A stretch of DNA of 64,000 nt from Balneola sp. (lineage in GTDB: Bacteria; Bacteroidota; Rhodothermia; Balneolales; Balneolaceae). Positions 1-8,601 of this stretch are shown here, in pieces (position 1 is the stretch's first letter; each line of letters opens with the position of its first letter). The DNA is taken from contig NZMW01000012.1 of assembly GCA_002694685.1 (NCBI GenBank), forward strand, positions 1-64,000, read 5' to 3'. Both the position numbers and the translations under genes were made by a program. The notes below the pieces were generated by a model. The model saw only the letters and a program-made list of their open reading frames with translations, had not been told where the DNA came from and searched no databases.

Positions 1-1
1 T

Positions 2-106
2 AATTTGGAAGTAGAAGTACAAACATCTGCGTTAGATACATTGCAACTTATGCTGATGGATAACTGGAAAAGTCAGTTAAAGAGAGTTCAAGAGCAGTCG
101 GAATAA
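2..106 (+). CDS. C-terminal fragment of an unknown protein, cut by the window edge
   Basis: A reading frame enters from the left edge and runs 34 codons to a TAA stop at 104-106. It is followed directly by a good intrinsic terminator, which supports a real gene end. The fragment is hydrophilic and probably helical. It is too short to assign a family. Confidence 0.5.
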   Translation, partial: NLEVEVQTSALDTLQLMLMDNWKSQLKRVQEQSE

Positions 107-121
107 AGGTCTTTTAAAGAG

Positions 122-156
122 GCTAAGTAGGAAAATTACTGAGCTTAGCTTTTTTA
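122..156 (+). terminator. Intrinsic terminator
   Basis: The inverted arms GCTAAG (122-127) and CTTAGC (144-149) are followed by a run of T. It lies 16 bases after the stop of the partial gene to its left. Confidence 0.7.
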
Positions 157-240
157 TTAATGCAATAATCATTATATATCATCCTAATAGTTTGTAATAT
201 ATGTCACTTAAGTGTTAACATAATTTTCGGGTTTTACTAA

Positions 241-1227
241 ATGAAAAGAAGAGAAGTATTAGTCTCAAAACTGTTAGTCGACCAAGAAAACCCAAGGCTA
301 CCTGAAGTACAAGACTCCCAAAGAAATGCAATAAGGCTAATGGCATCATTGCAAGAGAAAAAGATTATTGTTCTTGCCGACCATATAATTAGTCATGGTA
401 TCAATTTATCTGATTTGCCAATTATTATTGAGGCAAAGGATGAAGCAGATCGTTATAGTGTATTAGATGGTAACAGGCGTTTAACCGCCCTTCGCGGACT
501 TGAAACACCAAATCTAGTAAAAGGAGCTATTAGTAATCGGAATTTCAAGAAATTAAAAGATCTATCGAAAAAATATCTAAAAGAACCTATTGAAACCATC
601 TGGACAGTCCAGGCTGATACTCGGGAAGAGGCTGATCCTTGGATAAAACTAAGGCATAGGGGTGAATCTGGTGGTGCCGGCCTTGTTGAGTGGGATGGAG
701 AGGCTGGTGCTCGATATGATAAACGAAGAGGTGAAGCTACGCCCCATTTAGACTTGCTAAATTTTGTGCTTGACAAAGGAAATTTGCGTGATAATATCAA
801 ATCCTCTATCAAATCTTCCTTCCCGATTACTACCTTAGAAAGACTTGTAAGAGATCCCGATATACGAACATTTACCGGTATTGATGTGAGAAAAGGAATC
901 GTCTACACTAGATTGCCTGATGATGAAGTTTTAAAACCCTGGGAAAAAATTATAACTGAATTGGCAAAAGGTACTACCACTGTTTCAGATGTTAAGGTAA
1001 AAGAAGATCGATTAAAATACATTGGAGATTTTGATAAGGGCCAACTTCCAGATCAATCTAAATCAGGATCAACACGTAAGTTAGGGCAGGACCCTGGAGA
1101 AGGGGAAGAAGAAACGAATGATAAAAAAAAGAAAAAGAACAAAAAGAAAACAAAACCCTCGTTATCGCGCGATTCTTTAATACCTAAAGAAACTTCTCTT
1201 CACATTTCCGAAAAAAAAAATCAATGA
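241..1227 (+). CDS. ParB/Srx-like N-terminal domain protein, probably the 5' part of a frameshifted gene
   Basis: The 328-residue product begins with a ParB-like fold; the motif LDGNRRLTAL at residues 75-84 matches the nucleotide-binding loop of ParB-like proteins. A lysine-rich linker (about 295-310) follows. The reading frame ends in TGA just after a run of ten A (1211-1220). The next reading frame (to 1603) is open through that same run in the +1 frame and continues like a C-terminal domain. Removing one A would fuse both into one protein of roughly 450 residues. Its neighbour is a Dam-type adenine methylase, so the unit may be a modification, anti-restriction or regulatory module of a mobile element. 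Trp is encoded only by TGG. Confidence 0.7.
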   Translation: MKRREVLVSKLLVDQENPRLPEVQDSQRNAIRLMASLQEKKIIVLADHIISHGINLSDLPIIIEAKDEADRYSVLDGNRRLTALRGLETPNLVKGAISNRNFKKLKDLSKKYLKEPIETIWTVQADTREEADPWIKLRHRGESGGAGLVEWDGEAGARYDKRRGEATPHLDLLNFVLDKGNLRDNIKSSIKSSFPITTLERLVRDPDIRTFTGIDVRKGIVYTRLPDDEVLKPWEKIITELAKGTTTVSDVKVKEDRLKYIGDFDKGQLPDQSKSGSTRKLGQDPGEGEEETNDKKKKKNKKKTKPSLSRDSLIPKETSLHISEKKNQ

Positions 1228-1285
1228 TGTATATCTAGAACTACAAAGTTTACACGTTGAACCTTTTAATAATGTAACTGGTGTC

Positions 1286-1603
1286 ATGATGAGGGTGTTC
1301 ATGGAATGGAGCATTGACCATTATATTAAGAGAAATGGATTAGAATCGAATCTTACTGACAAACAAAAAAGATCTATCCATAAACGAGTTTTATTTTTGG
1401 TTGATCATATCGATAAGGAAGGCTTAATGGATTCTGCTGATATAAAACCAATAAGAGTCGAAGCTAATAATGTAGATTCATTAATTTCATTTGATACCTT
1501 ACATAGTTATGTTCATTCTCATAATCATATTCCAAAGCCATCGGAATTATTAGCTACTTGGGATCGACTTGAGCCACTAATAATAACAATTTGGTCTGAG
1601 TAA
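1286..1603 (+). CDS. Probable C-terminal part of the preceding ParB-like gene
   Basis: This 105-residue reading frame starts at ATG 1286, but the frame is open back to the A10 tract at 1211-1220. The upstream, non-initiated part reads as a plausible continuation of the preceding protein. The region around residues 1-30 (RVFMEWSIDHYI) resembles the helical domain often found at the end of ParB-like or DUF262-type proteins, from memory of the family. It ends in TAA seven bases before the methylase start. Either it is a separate small protein, or one half of a gene split by an indel or joined by slippage; the second is favoured. Confidence 0.55.
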   Translation: MMRVFMEWSIDHYIKRNGLESNLTDKQKRSIHKRVLFLVDHIDKEGLMDSADIKPIRVEANNVDSLISFDTLHSYVHSHNHIPKPSELLATWDRLEPLIITIWSE

Positions 1604-1610
1604 TTAACTA

Positions 1611-2498
1611 ATGTCGATCTATTATTCTCCTCTTAGATACCCAGGTGGAAAATCAAGGTTAGCAGATTATGTTAAGTTAATCTTAAAAGATAATAACTTA
1701 TTAGGCTGCGATTATATTGAGCCCTATGCAGGTGGGGCAAGTGTAGCTCTCGAGTTATTGTTTGAAGAATTTGCTAGTCAAATTCATATAAATGATTTAA
1801 GCCTTCCCATCTATTCATTCTGGTATTCAGTACTAAATTACACGGAGGATTTATGTAGATTAATAATGGATACAGATATAACCATTGAAGTATGGAAAAC
1901 CCAGAAAATAATTCTAAAAAATGAACCGGATGATTTATTAAAATTAGGCTTTGCAACTTTCTTTTTAAATCGAACTAATAGATCAGGGATTCTTAAAGCT
2001 GGTGCCATAGGGGGGAAACACCAATCAGGTAAATGGAAATTAGATGCACGATTTAACAAAGAAAACTTGATTGATCGAATTCAAAAGATTGGACGCTTTA
2101 GAAGTAGAATAAGTCTTTACAATCAAGATGCTGAAATACTACTGTCTGGAATTGAAAAAATCTGTCCGGATTCTAAACTTTTTACCTACTTAGATCCACC
2201 TTATTATGTCAAAGGGCAAGGTCTTTACGATAACTTTTATGAGCATGAAGACCATAAATCAGTTGCAAAAACTGTAGATAAATTGAATTATCCATGGATC
2301 GTATCGTATGACTATCACCCTTCAATAAAAAAATTCTACAAAAAACATCCGTATATCATTTATAAACTAGGTTATAGTGTTCAAAAAAAATATAAAGGTT
2401 CAGAAATATTCTTTTTTTCTGATCAGTTAAATGTGCCAGACATAGAAACCCCACTTCATGTACCAGCTGATAGAATACTTAGTTTCCCAAATTCCTAA
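1611..2498 (+). CDS. Dam-type (D12 class) N6-adenine DNA methyltransferase
   Basis: The 295-residue protein has the D12-class signature order: the N-terminal SAM-binding motif PLRYPGGKSRL (residues 7-17), IEPYAGGASVAL (36-47), and the catalytic motif DPPYY near residue 194. Length is normal for Dam-like enzymes (about 270-300). It would methylate adenine in a short DNA target. No restriction endonuclease lies beside it, so it looks like an orphan methylase of a phage or mobile element that protects DNA or influences its regulation. It follows the ParB-like gene(s) by only seven bases, so co-transcription is likely. It uses TGG for Trp and ends in TAA. Confidence 0.9.
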   Translation: MSIYYSPLRYPGGKSRLADYVKLILKDNNLLGCDYIEPYAGGASVALELLFEEFASQIHINDLSLPIYSFWYSVLNYTEDLCRLIMDTDITIEVWKTQKIILKNEPDDLLKLGFATFFLNRTNRSGILKAGAIGGKHQSGKWKLDARFNKENLIDRIQKIGRFRSRISLYNQDAEILLSGIEKICPDSKLFTYLDPPYYVKGQGLYDNFYEHEDHKSVAKTVDKLNYPWIVSYDYHPSIKKFYKKHPYIIYKLGYSVQKKYKGSEIFFFSDQLNVPDIETPLHVPADRILSFPNS

Positions 2499-2500
2499 TG

Positions 2501-2660
2501 TTATTTATCTAAGTACCTTCCAACTTGCTTGCTAATATCCTTATTCAGCAAATCCGTGAACCGCTGAATGGTCTTAACACCTGAGCCTAGCCAGCGTTGT
2601 ACGGTATAAATGGAAACTGAGTAGTAGAACAACTCAATACGACATGAGTATGTGGTGATT
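2501..2660 (-). pseudogene. Remnant of a small HTH-like gene
   Basis: On the minus strand about 50 codons are open, ending in TAA at 2501-2503, with no good ATG start and an in-frame stop upstream. The translated stretch contains IYTVQRWLGSGVKTIQRF, which looks like a helix-turn-helix. It is probably the decayed 3' end of an element regulator. The rest of the 2499-2896 gap is AT-rich and holds nothing else recognisable. Confidence 0.35.
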
Positions 2661-2896
2661 TTTAGGTGTGTTAGAGATATAGTCCCTTATTACACAGTCT
2701 AAACAAATGAGAAATTGCTAAACAATGATATAAAATAACTGTAGAGGGAGAAGGGGAGCTACATAATGTTTCCTGCGTTTTGGAATTTACCAAATCAGGT
2801 TTAATGAAAAAATGTCTCCAATAATAGCCAGGCAGTCGAAAAGCGTCTTAGTATTAATATTGTAGCAGGATTTAAACTGTAATAAAAATAGTATAT

Positions 2897-3322
2897 ATGC
2901 TATCAGATCCCATAAAGAATATAGGGGTACCTGCAATACCCAAACCTTTACAATCCGATTGGGAGTATTACACATCGGGTATTTCAGTAGAGGAGGAAGG
3001 AGAGATAATCCAGTGGGTAAACGACCAATTTGATAAGGTTGCGAATCGTACAGAAAAAGTACAGCCATCAGGGTGGCTGGGAAGTAAATTTAAATGGGAA
3101 GAAACACCATTGATGCCTATATACAAAGAGTGTTCATCCTTAATGGAAGGGTTCTCTGAAGAAGAGATTCAACAGAAAGCTGGACAAATATTTGGTTTGT
3201 TTGTTTCGCTTACACTAGCAGATCTCAGGGAGGAGGAATGGATGTTTGTAAAAGGTGATCATTATAAAGCACATGGAGTTCCTATTAGAAGCAGGATATA
3301 TTTTCTAGGAGAAGACGAATAA
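2897..3322 (+). CDS. Hypothetical protein, 141 aa
   Basis: An intact reading frame of 141 residues starts at ATG and ends in TAA. The protein is acidic and soluble, with no signal peptide or membrane segment and no motif I recognise. It contains five Trp, all TGG. It sits between a decayed HTH fragment and a small basic protein in the accessory region left of recoded block A, pointing the opposite way to that block. Function unknown. Confidence 0.5.
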   Translation: MLSDPIKNIGVPAIPKPLQSDWEYYTSGISVEEEGEIIQWVNDQFDKVANRTEKVQPSGWLGSKFKWEETPLMPIYKECSSLMEGFSEEEIQQKAGQIFGLFVSLTLADLREEEWMFVKGDHYKAHGVPIRSRIYFLGEDE

Positions 3323-3410
3323 CAAGATATTAAGTCCATTCATGGATATTAAGTAGAGACTTTAATTCGTTTTCAATTGTAGAACAAATAACGTAATAAA
3401 GGAGGCTCAT

Positions 3411-3542
3411 ATGGGAATCAAACCCGGACCAAAAAGAAAAGCTAAGTCTACCGGTAAACCCGACAGGCGTCAGCGTGACAATAAAAAAACACCTGGAAAT
3501 ACACCCTCACTGAAGAAACATAAGCATAAAAAAGGTGATTGA
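3411..3542 (+). CDS. Small highly basic protein, 43 aa
   Basis: ATG at 3411 is preceded by a strong Shine-Dalgarno (AAAGGAGG, about six bases upstream). The peptide is dominated by Lys, Arg, Pro, Gly and Asn and ends in a His/Lys-rich tail, as in small nucleic-acid-binding proteins. It stops at TGA (3540-3542). If read with TGA as Trp, as in the convergent block next door, it would gain only six residues before TAA. A bidirectional terminator follows. Codon assignment at this TGA cannot be settled from the sequence. Confidence 0.5.
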   Translation: MGIKPGPKRKAKSTGKPDRRQRDNKKTPGNTPSLKKHKHKKGD

Positions 3543-3581
3543 TTGTTTCTGAGCAGGTAAGGTATTCCATAATAAAGAAAG

Positions 3582-3606
3582 TAAGCCCCCATCTTTGGGG
3601 ACTTAT
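3582..3606. terminator. Bidirectional terminator between convergent genes
   Basis: An imperfect hairpin with arms around TAAGCCCC and GGGGACTTA (one mismatch) is flanked by A-rich and T-rich sequence. It separates the small basic gene (+) from the end of recoded block A (-). Confidence 0.55.
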
Positions 3607-3609
3607 TTA

Positions 3610-4143
3610 TTATATATGCAGGAACTCGAGCATAAAGTCTTCAGCGTCATGAGCATAACATCAGCCCATTGATGTGTCACCATGAATCTTTAGCCCCTCT
3701 TTCAACCTTTCAGAAATTCGGTAGGAGTAAAGGTGAACTTTATTGATCATTACAATATCTCCAATGCCATCAATGTTAGCATTAGCGGCTATGATATTTC
3801 TCCTGGCTTTCCTTTTACTGTGAATGACACCATCCACGGCGTTACCGTTGAAATGAGCTTCATTTATTAAGTCTACACACCTGGTTAGATCTCATTTAGT
3901 AACTAGCGGTAGCCTGGATTGTAGATATTCGCCGTCATTGTATTCATCATGTTCTCTGTCAATTACTAGGTACCAACTAAAATAGGGGGACAAGGATATT
4001 TGTTGGCCCATAGGTCCTACAAGTTGAGGTGAGAGTGAGCAGAAAACTCCCAGATAGTCTGGGGTGTTTAATTCTCGATATTGATAAGGCCGCTGTAATC
4101 AACGGTTATTGGTTACTTTAAATTTTACGATGCTTATTTGCAT
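3610..4143 (-). CDS. TGA-recoded hypothetical protein (177 aa with TGA=Trp)
   Basis: In standard code this region is broken, but with TGA as Trp there is one open frame of 177 residues from ATG 4143 to TAA 3610. In-frame TGA codons lie at 4099-4101 (residue 15), 3892-3894 (84) and 3661-3663 (161), and one Trp is TGG. A good Shine-Dalgarno (AAAGGAGAA) precedes the ATG. Its start overlaps the stop of the upstream recoded gene (ATGCAAATAA junction), the tight packing expected of a real operon. I recognise no family. It is the last gene of the block, ending at a terminator. Its role is unknown. Confidence 0.8.
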
Positions 4144-4535
4144 GAGTTATTCTCCTTTAGTTTAGTGATTGTTTGTTTATTAAGTTCTTGTTGAATGTTT
4201 AAGGCAAGTTCGATGATGTTTTCTGGCCTGAGTTGAATACAGTTATGTTCGCCATTCAGGGTATTAATCAGTTTTCTTGTAAAGTCTCCAGAGAAATCAA
4301 TGTGGGTAAACTCCTCAGGTTCCCGCTTCCCGCTATCAATGGCTTTTTGTAGGATAGGCATGAATTCAATGGGGCGCTTTCAGCCTTTACGTTCTACAAT
4401 GCCCCGAATTACCGGGATTGTTGTGTTAAAATACTCAGCGGTTTTTTGGTGGCCTAAGATATATCAGATATCTCGTATGGTTTTCTCACCATGCTGGTTA
4501 ATAAGTCGAGTTGCTTTCGTGTTTTTGTATGTCAT
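4134..4535 (-). CDS. TGA-recoded HTH-like small protein (133 aa with TGA=Trp)
   Basis: Reading TGA as Trp at 4464-4466 (residue 24) and 4380-4382 (residue 52) gives 133 residues from ATG 4535 to TAA 4134. There is no TGG in the gene, so every Trp is TGA. The N-terminal half looks like a HTH (GHQKTAEYFNTTIPVIRGIV). The pattern KTAxxF, then VI, then W-x-RP, then Q-KA-x-SGK-x-x-P-x-(D/E)F also occurs in the recoded 117-residue protein at 37295-37648, so the two are homologues. It is likely a DNA-binding regulator or replication accessory. Its stop overlaps the start of the following gene. Confidence 0.85.
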
Positions 4536-4546
4536 AATGGTTGTGT

Positions 4547-5419
4547 TTAGATGTTATGTTGTTTGCAAATGTGAAAAAAGGTGCCAATACCTATAGGACC
4601 AGGCGTTAAGCATTTGGTATATTGATGGTCGGCATGGTTCTTATCATACTTATGATGGTGTTTAACCGCCCGATGAAAATAATCCCTTCCGGCCTCCCCG
4701 AACTCAGAAGCTATAGCAAAGCCTATGTCTCGGTAGGTTGGGTAATCTGGAGCCAAAGGAATGCTGTAGCGTTCAATCTGGCATAGTTTCTCTTCTACCT
4801 GCTTTCTGGTTTTACTTGCTGAAGAAGGAGGAGGTGACTTTTTGAAAACGATACGCGACTCAGGGAGCCGGTCATATACCTGAAACTCTTCCGCAATGTA
4901 CGCATCCGGGTCATAGGAGTAGGCCCGTTTATCATTTGGGTTTTTTCCTTTGGTAGTATCCAGTATAATTCCACAGTCTTGGAAATCTGCCTTCAGCTGC
5001 TCGAAGTGCTCTTTTTGCTTATCCGGCTGGGCAATATGAATAAGACCCCAAACGCCATTACCGGAAACAGATAGTCCGGAAAAAGCTACGTGGGGAATCT
5101 GTGCGACAAATTCCCTCACATCTGGCCAATCAGAAATAGAAGGGTTATGGTCGTCGTCGATATCGAACATAAGCCAACCTGTTTTACTTACAATATGCTC
5201 TTTGGCGTGCCCTCCTTGTAATACAGCCCCCGCACATAGCTGCGGTAGGAGCATCTTTTTCGAGTCATCACCAGAACGGCGGTATTCGGTGACCAGTTGC
5301 CCGAACTGCTCTCCCTTCTTGCATTCTTGAACCCAATCATACAGTGGTATTGATTGGGGTGGTTCTCAGTACTTAGGCAGGAAACTAACTTGGGTATTAA
5401 ATAATGGATGTATTTTCAT
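4547..5419 (-). CDS. TGA-recoded VirE/BT4734 N-terminal-like primase domain protein (290 aa)
   Basis: The frame runs from ATG 5419 to TAA 4547 with one in-frame TGA at 5366-5368 (residue 18, in PKYWEPP) and four TGG. Standard code would force a start at about residue 56 and lose the N-terminus. The motif LMFDIDDD (about residues 82-89) followed by FSGLSVSGNG is typical of the BT4734/VirE N-terminal domain, a primase-polymerase-type fold of Bacteroidota mobile elements; the DxD pair would bind metal. The C-terminal part (about 205-275) resembles a primase C-terminal module. The partner helicase gene lies just upstream, so the two would prime and unwind DNA together, a function that is fused in block B. 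Confidence 0.85.
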
Positions 5420-5643
5420 GATTTTTCAGTGTTGATTTATTTGTTAAAAAAAGGGGGGGGTAGTTGTAGGTTGTATGGAGTCAAACTATTCTATTATTAC
5501 TATATATTTTTTTTAGTAAAGTAGATACATAACTACCCACCCAAGGAGTAAAAACCTCCTTAAGGGTGTAATTGAGTATGATTTTGAGGGTGGGTAGTAC
5601 GCTCATAAAGTACCCACCCAACTCCCTTCATCTATCCCTTAAA
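5420..5643. promoter_or_regulatory. Structured intergenic region, possible replication origin or control site
   Basis: This gap in recoded block A holds CTACCCACCC (5533-5542) and its inverse GGGTGGGTAG (5588-5597). A hairpin is formed by GGGTGGGTA (5588-5596) and TACCCACCC (5611-5619), and a second by AAGGAG and CTCCTT (5544-5562). There is also an A7-G8 homopolymer at 5446-5460. It lies between helicase and primase genes, where satellites and plasmids often place an origin. That function is inference; it could also be a terminator or attenuator. Confidence 0.4.
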
Positions 5644-6903
5644 CTATTCATCTCGGTCCTGTTCGATGTCTATATCACTATAACTGGATTGAAGATTCTC
5701 ATGATAAGTAGGTCTACGAAGTAGATAATACTTTACGTTTTTAATCTTCACGTATTCAAAGCCAAACTTTGCCAATGCAAGCCCCAGCTTAATGGCCTCA
5801 CCCCGGGAATTACCTGGAAGACGGTCATCGTTAATTGCTTTTAAAATTTCGGTGGCCGTCTTCTTAATTACTCCTCCATGACCTTTTTTATAGGGTCGGA
5901 ATGTTTTCCATAGGAGCTCCTCTTCTGGTTTTATAATTTCAAAGGAGCTGTTACGCTCGTTAATTTGATCAATCTCTTTTTGATCGAAGTAATAGGTAAA
6001 CCCAGATTGATATAAGTCATAGGCTTGTTTCCAGACCTTATCCATATCAACATGGTGTTGATAATTCATGGAAACGACTTCGTGAATTAAAAACCGCCGG
6101 GAGCCTGTCGAGTCACTAAGGATCTGATCAATATTAACACTACCTACAAAGGAAGCACGACGTGTAAGGTTCTGAGGAAATTTGTCATATGGACGACGGA
6201 CGTTGATATCCGTTTTTGTAATAATCTCCTTTAACGCAGCTTCCTTGAACTTGGTCAGCGCTTCTAGCTCATCCAGGTTGATAATGAGGCATTCCGCCAA
6301 ATGTACTATGGTATCTTTATTCTTTGGGTCCAAGCTTCCCCCATAGTAATAGTCTTGCAATAGCTTTGGCATTAGGTTACCAAGGAATGTCGATTTTCCA
6401 CACCCCTGTTTACCTTTCAGGATTAGGACGGTATGATTAACAGTGCGCCGTTCTAATGCACAAGCGACCGTTGCTACCAGTCACTTTTTGAGGCATAGCT
6501 GCCAATAGTTTTGGTCGGTAGTGGAGACTTGATTTGCCAGTTCGGTAATGTAATCGCTGGCGTGATCATTAGAGGGGAGATCATCAAAGTAATTTTGGAA
6601 GGGATCAAATTCATTTACAAAGTCCGAATTAAGCAGACTTCTTAAATTAGCTTCTGTGGTTTTCCCGCCGTCCTTTTTATGTTTTTGATGAATGCTGTTG
6701 AAGCGCCGGTCATCAAGTTGGTGTCAGCCTCCATTCACCCTGATCTCGGTATATCCCTTGATAATGTTATACCGGAAATCATATAAATGGTTTAGGTAAG
6801 CTCTTAAGTCGTTAGGGTTAATGACTGTTTGTTTTTTGAGTAGATCTGAAGTTCCAAAATTAGATGGGTAGGAATCTCACGACCTGTTGTTTGTTTCTTT
6901 CAT
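5644..6903 (-). CDS. TGA-recoded VapE/VirE-type replication helicase (419 aa)
   Basis: With TGA as Trp the gene runs from ATG 6903 to TAG 5644. In-frame TGA codons lie at 6877-6879 (residue 9), 6724-6726 (60) and 6481-6483 (141); three further Trp are TGG. The P-loop GKQGCGKST lies at about residues 163-171, and a Walker B-like LIINLDELE and the sensor region TGSRRFLIHEV follow, as in VapE/VirE superfamily-3-like helicases of phages and satellites. Residue 141 (KK-W-LVATVAC) aligns with TGG-encoded Trp in QRWLIAMIAC of the block B homologue, and residue 60 (NGG-W, then DDRRF) aligns with TGG-encoded Trp in AEWKIIDRRAF. In standard code only the C-terminal half, lacking the P-loop, could be made. 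Confidence 0.93.
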
Positions 6904-6982
6904 AGTTTCGTAATTTTTGATTGTTATATTTAATACTATTCTTAAAAAAAGCAGAAGTCAAGCCTATTTTAGATTAATTTAG

Positions 6983-7016
6983 AAAAGCCCCCAATAGCGC
7001 GCTTACCAGGGGTTTT
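6983..7016 (-). terminator. Probable terminator on the minus strand
   Basis: On the minus strand, arms containing AAAACCCC and GGGGGCTTTT flank a GC-rich loop, followed by T-rich sequence. It sits just after the 7034-7423 gene and ahead of the recoded helicase gene. Confidence 0.5.
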
Positions 7017-7033
7017 CAGGTTAATATTTATGT

Positions 7034-7423
7034 TTAAGCCATCTTATCTTCTGAGCAGCAATATTCCTCTAATGCCGCAGTAAATCGCTTGTTTTCGAGT
7101 TCCTGCTCATTTCCGGTATATCTTCCATCCAAGTAGATGTGCTCAACTTTTTCATCTCGCTCTACAACCATGATGTGCTCAGATTTGAAATAAAGCTCCT
7201 CCTCATTATGGGATTCAAGATCTATAGACTGTACTTGATCAGGGTATTTTTCCTTTAAATCATTATGAAGCATTTCAATAATGTCGTAATGATATTCTGG
7301 ATTATCCTTGCCATGTGTGACAGTTATAGTCGCTAGGTGTTGATCTGCTATTTCGGGATCTTTATGGTGAGTGAATACTTTTGTTTGGGATTTATAAGTT
7401 ATTTTTTTTATGGATTTGTCCAT
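7034..7423 (-). CDS. Hypothetical acidic protein, 129 aa
   Basis: The ATG at 7423 is preferred because GGAGG lies directly upstream; a start nine codons earlier is possible. The product is soluble and acidic, rich in His and Glu, and contains no Trp at all, so it is silent about the genetic code. It ends in TAA. It lies upstream of recoded block A on the same strand and downstream of the 7520-8299 gene, so it may belong to the same transcription program, perhaps as an early gene. I recognise no domain. Confidence 0.55.
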   Translation of the reverse strand: MDKSIKKITYKSQTKVFTHHKDPEIADQHLATITVTHGKDNPEYHYDIIEMLHNDLKEKYPDQVQSIDLESHNEEELYFKSEHIMVVERDEKVEHIYLDGRYTGNEQELENKRFTAALEEYCCSEDKMA

Positions 7424-7519
7424 TTTCCTCCTTTTTAAAGAGATTTTCATTTTACTGTGAGGAGATGGTAAGGAAACTATAATGTGGGACTGGGATTTCA
7501 GTTAAAAAACTGTCCCAAA

Positions 7520-8299
7520 CTAAGTTTTTATATGATTCCAGTATTTTTTTACCGTAGAGTCAGTAACTGTATCTCGATACATTCTGCTAAATGCATATGC
7601 GATCTCAGAACACATACTACTTTGATTGTAGGTCCAGTATTTAGTGTTATTTATTTTATTTGTTTTTTGTTTAAACAAATAAGTCTTTGAACGTTTTGTA
7701 AGAGTATAATGCTTTGAGATTTTCTTGAGCTCAGTCTCAAAGTCAGTTATCGTATTTATTTCACCTTTCTCGATTGCGCGAATAAAATTTCCAAAATTTT
7801 TCCGTAATCGTTCTTTTTTACCAGCTAGTTTAATAACCACACTACCTTCAATCTTTTTTCGTAAAGTGGAACCAATATCTGCTATTTTAATATTTTGTAG
7901 TATTTCGTATACATCTTTTAGGCAAACAGCTTTGATTTCTACCTGCATATTTTCCTTGACATAGAATATATACCTTAATTTATCTGATTTTGTACTGTAT
8001 AATAACAGAAAATCAATGCGCTCATGATCATATAGTACATTCTTAAGGCAATAATTTGTAGGTATCAGGAATTCGATGACACTTTTTGCTGGGATTTTCC
8101 GTGAGTAATGAAAATTTCCATGCTCATCATAAATATTGATATTTTTTGAGAAGCTGTCGTAACCAGCTTTATTCTTATTAAATTTATAATATGGTGAGTT
8201 GATAATTTCGGTGGTATTGATACCTGAATACACATATTCCATTTGGGGAGAATAAAGTTCACCTTGTATACGACTGTGTTGCTTTAACTCAATGTTCAT
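7520..8299 (-). CDS. Hypothetical protein sharing an N-terminal domain with its divergent neighbour
   Basis: The 259-residue product starts at ATG 8299 and ends in TAG. Residues about 55-135 resemble the N-terminal part of the divergently transcribed 8602-9270 protein: both have H-G-(N/H)-F-x-(Y/F)-SRKI, then a hydrophobic stretch, LRYIFYV in one and LIYAFYM in the other, then a conserved (L/V)K-(D/G)-x-YE-like segment. The C-terminal part is basic and different. Trp codons are TGG. The divergent pair with a shared domain suggests two components responding to the same ligand or partner, such as regulators of element excision. Function not established. Confidence 0.6.
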   Translation of the reverse strand: MNIELKQHSRIQGELYSPQMEYVYSGINTTEIINSPYYKFNKNKAGYDSFSKNINIYDEHGNFHYSRKIPAKSVIEFLIPTNYCLKNVLYDHERIDFLLLYSTKSDKLRYIFYVKENMQVEIKAVCLKDVYEILQNIKIADIGSTLRKKIEGSVVIKLAGKKERLRKNFGNFIRAIEKGEINTITDFETELKKISKHYTLTKRSKTYLFKQKTNKINNTKYWTYNQSSMCSEIAYAFSRMYRDTVTDSTVKKYWNHIKT

Positions 8300-8601
8300 T
8301 ACAATTGCAATTTTATGGCTCGTTTTATAAAAAAAATAATCAAATTTGTCGGTAACAATATCAAATAAAATGTTAGCAAATGTGCAGAAAACCGGGAATA
8401 ATGATTTCCTAATTTAACATTCATTGAAATTAAATCCCGAAGAGATACATTTAGAAGATGGTTTTACCTGAGATGTCAGAAATTTGGGCATTACGGAACC
8501 GGGGATCTCGAAATCACTATTCGCAGCAATGAAGATCTCGAAAAATCAGAGTCGTTGATTTTGAGGAGTTATGAAGGCAGTTAACATATAAACTTCTAAA
8601 A
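8300..8601. other. Divergent intergenic region
   Basis: This 302-base AT-rich gap separates two divergent genes and must contain both promoters. I see no clear inverted-repeat operator, RNA gene or further convincing reading frame in it. Confidence 0.4.

Noticed and set aside
5446-5460. A7-G8 homopolymer as a slippage site
   Set aside because: It lies in an intergenic region, 27 bases outside the nearest start codon, so it has no coding effect.
3610-6903. Block A as decayed pseudogenes
   Set aside because: Every interruption is TGA, all reading frames are otherwise intact, gene junctions overlap as in functional operons, and TGA sites align with Trp in homologues.
8450-8601. Upstream in-frame extension of the 8602 gene through two TGA codons
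   Set aside because: The extension is open from about 8455 if TGA is Trp, but the residues look unlike a conserved domain, the neighbour shows no equivalent, and the known start at 8602 matches the shared N-terminal domain.
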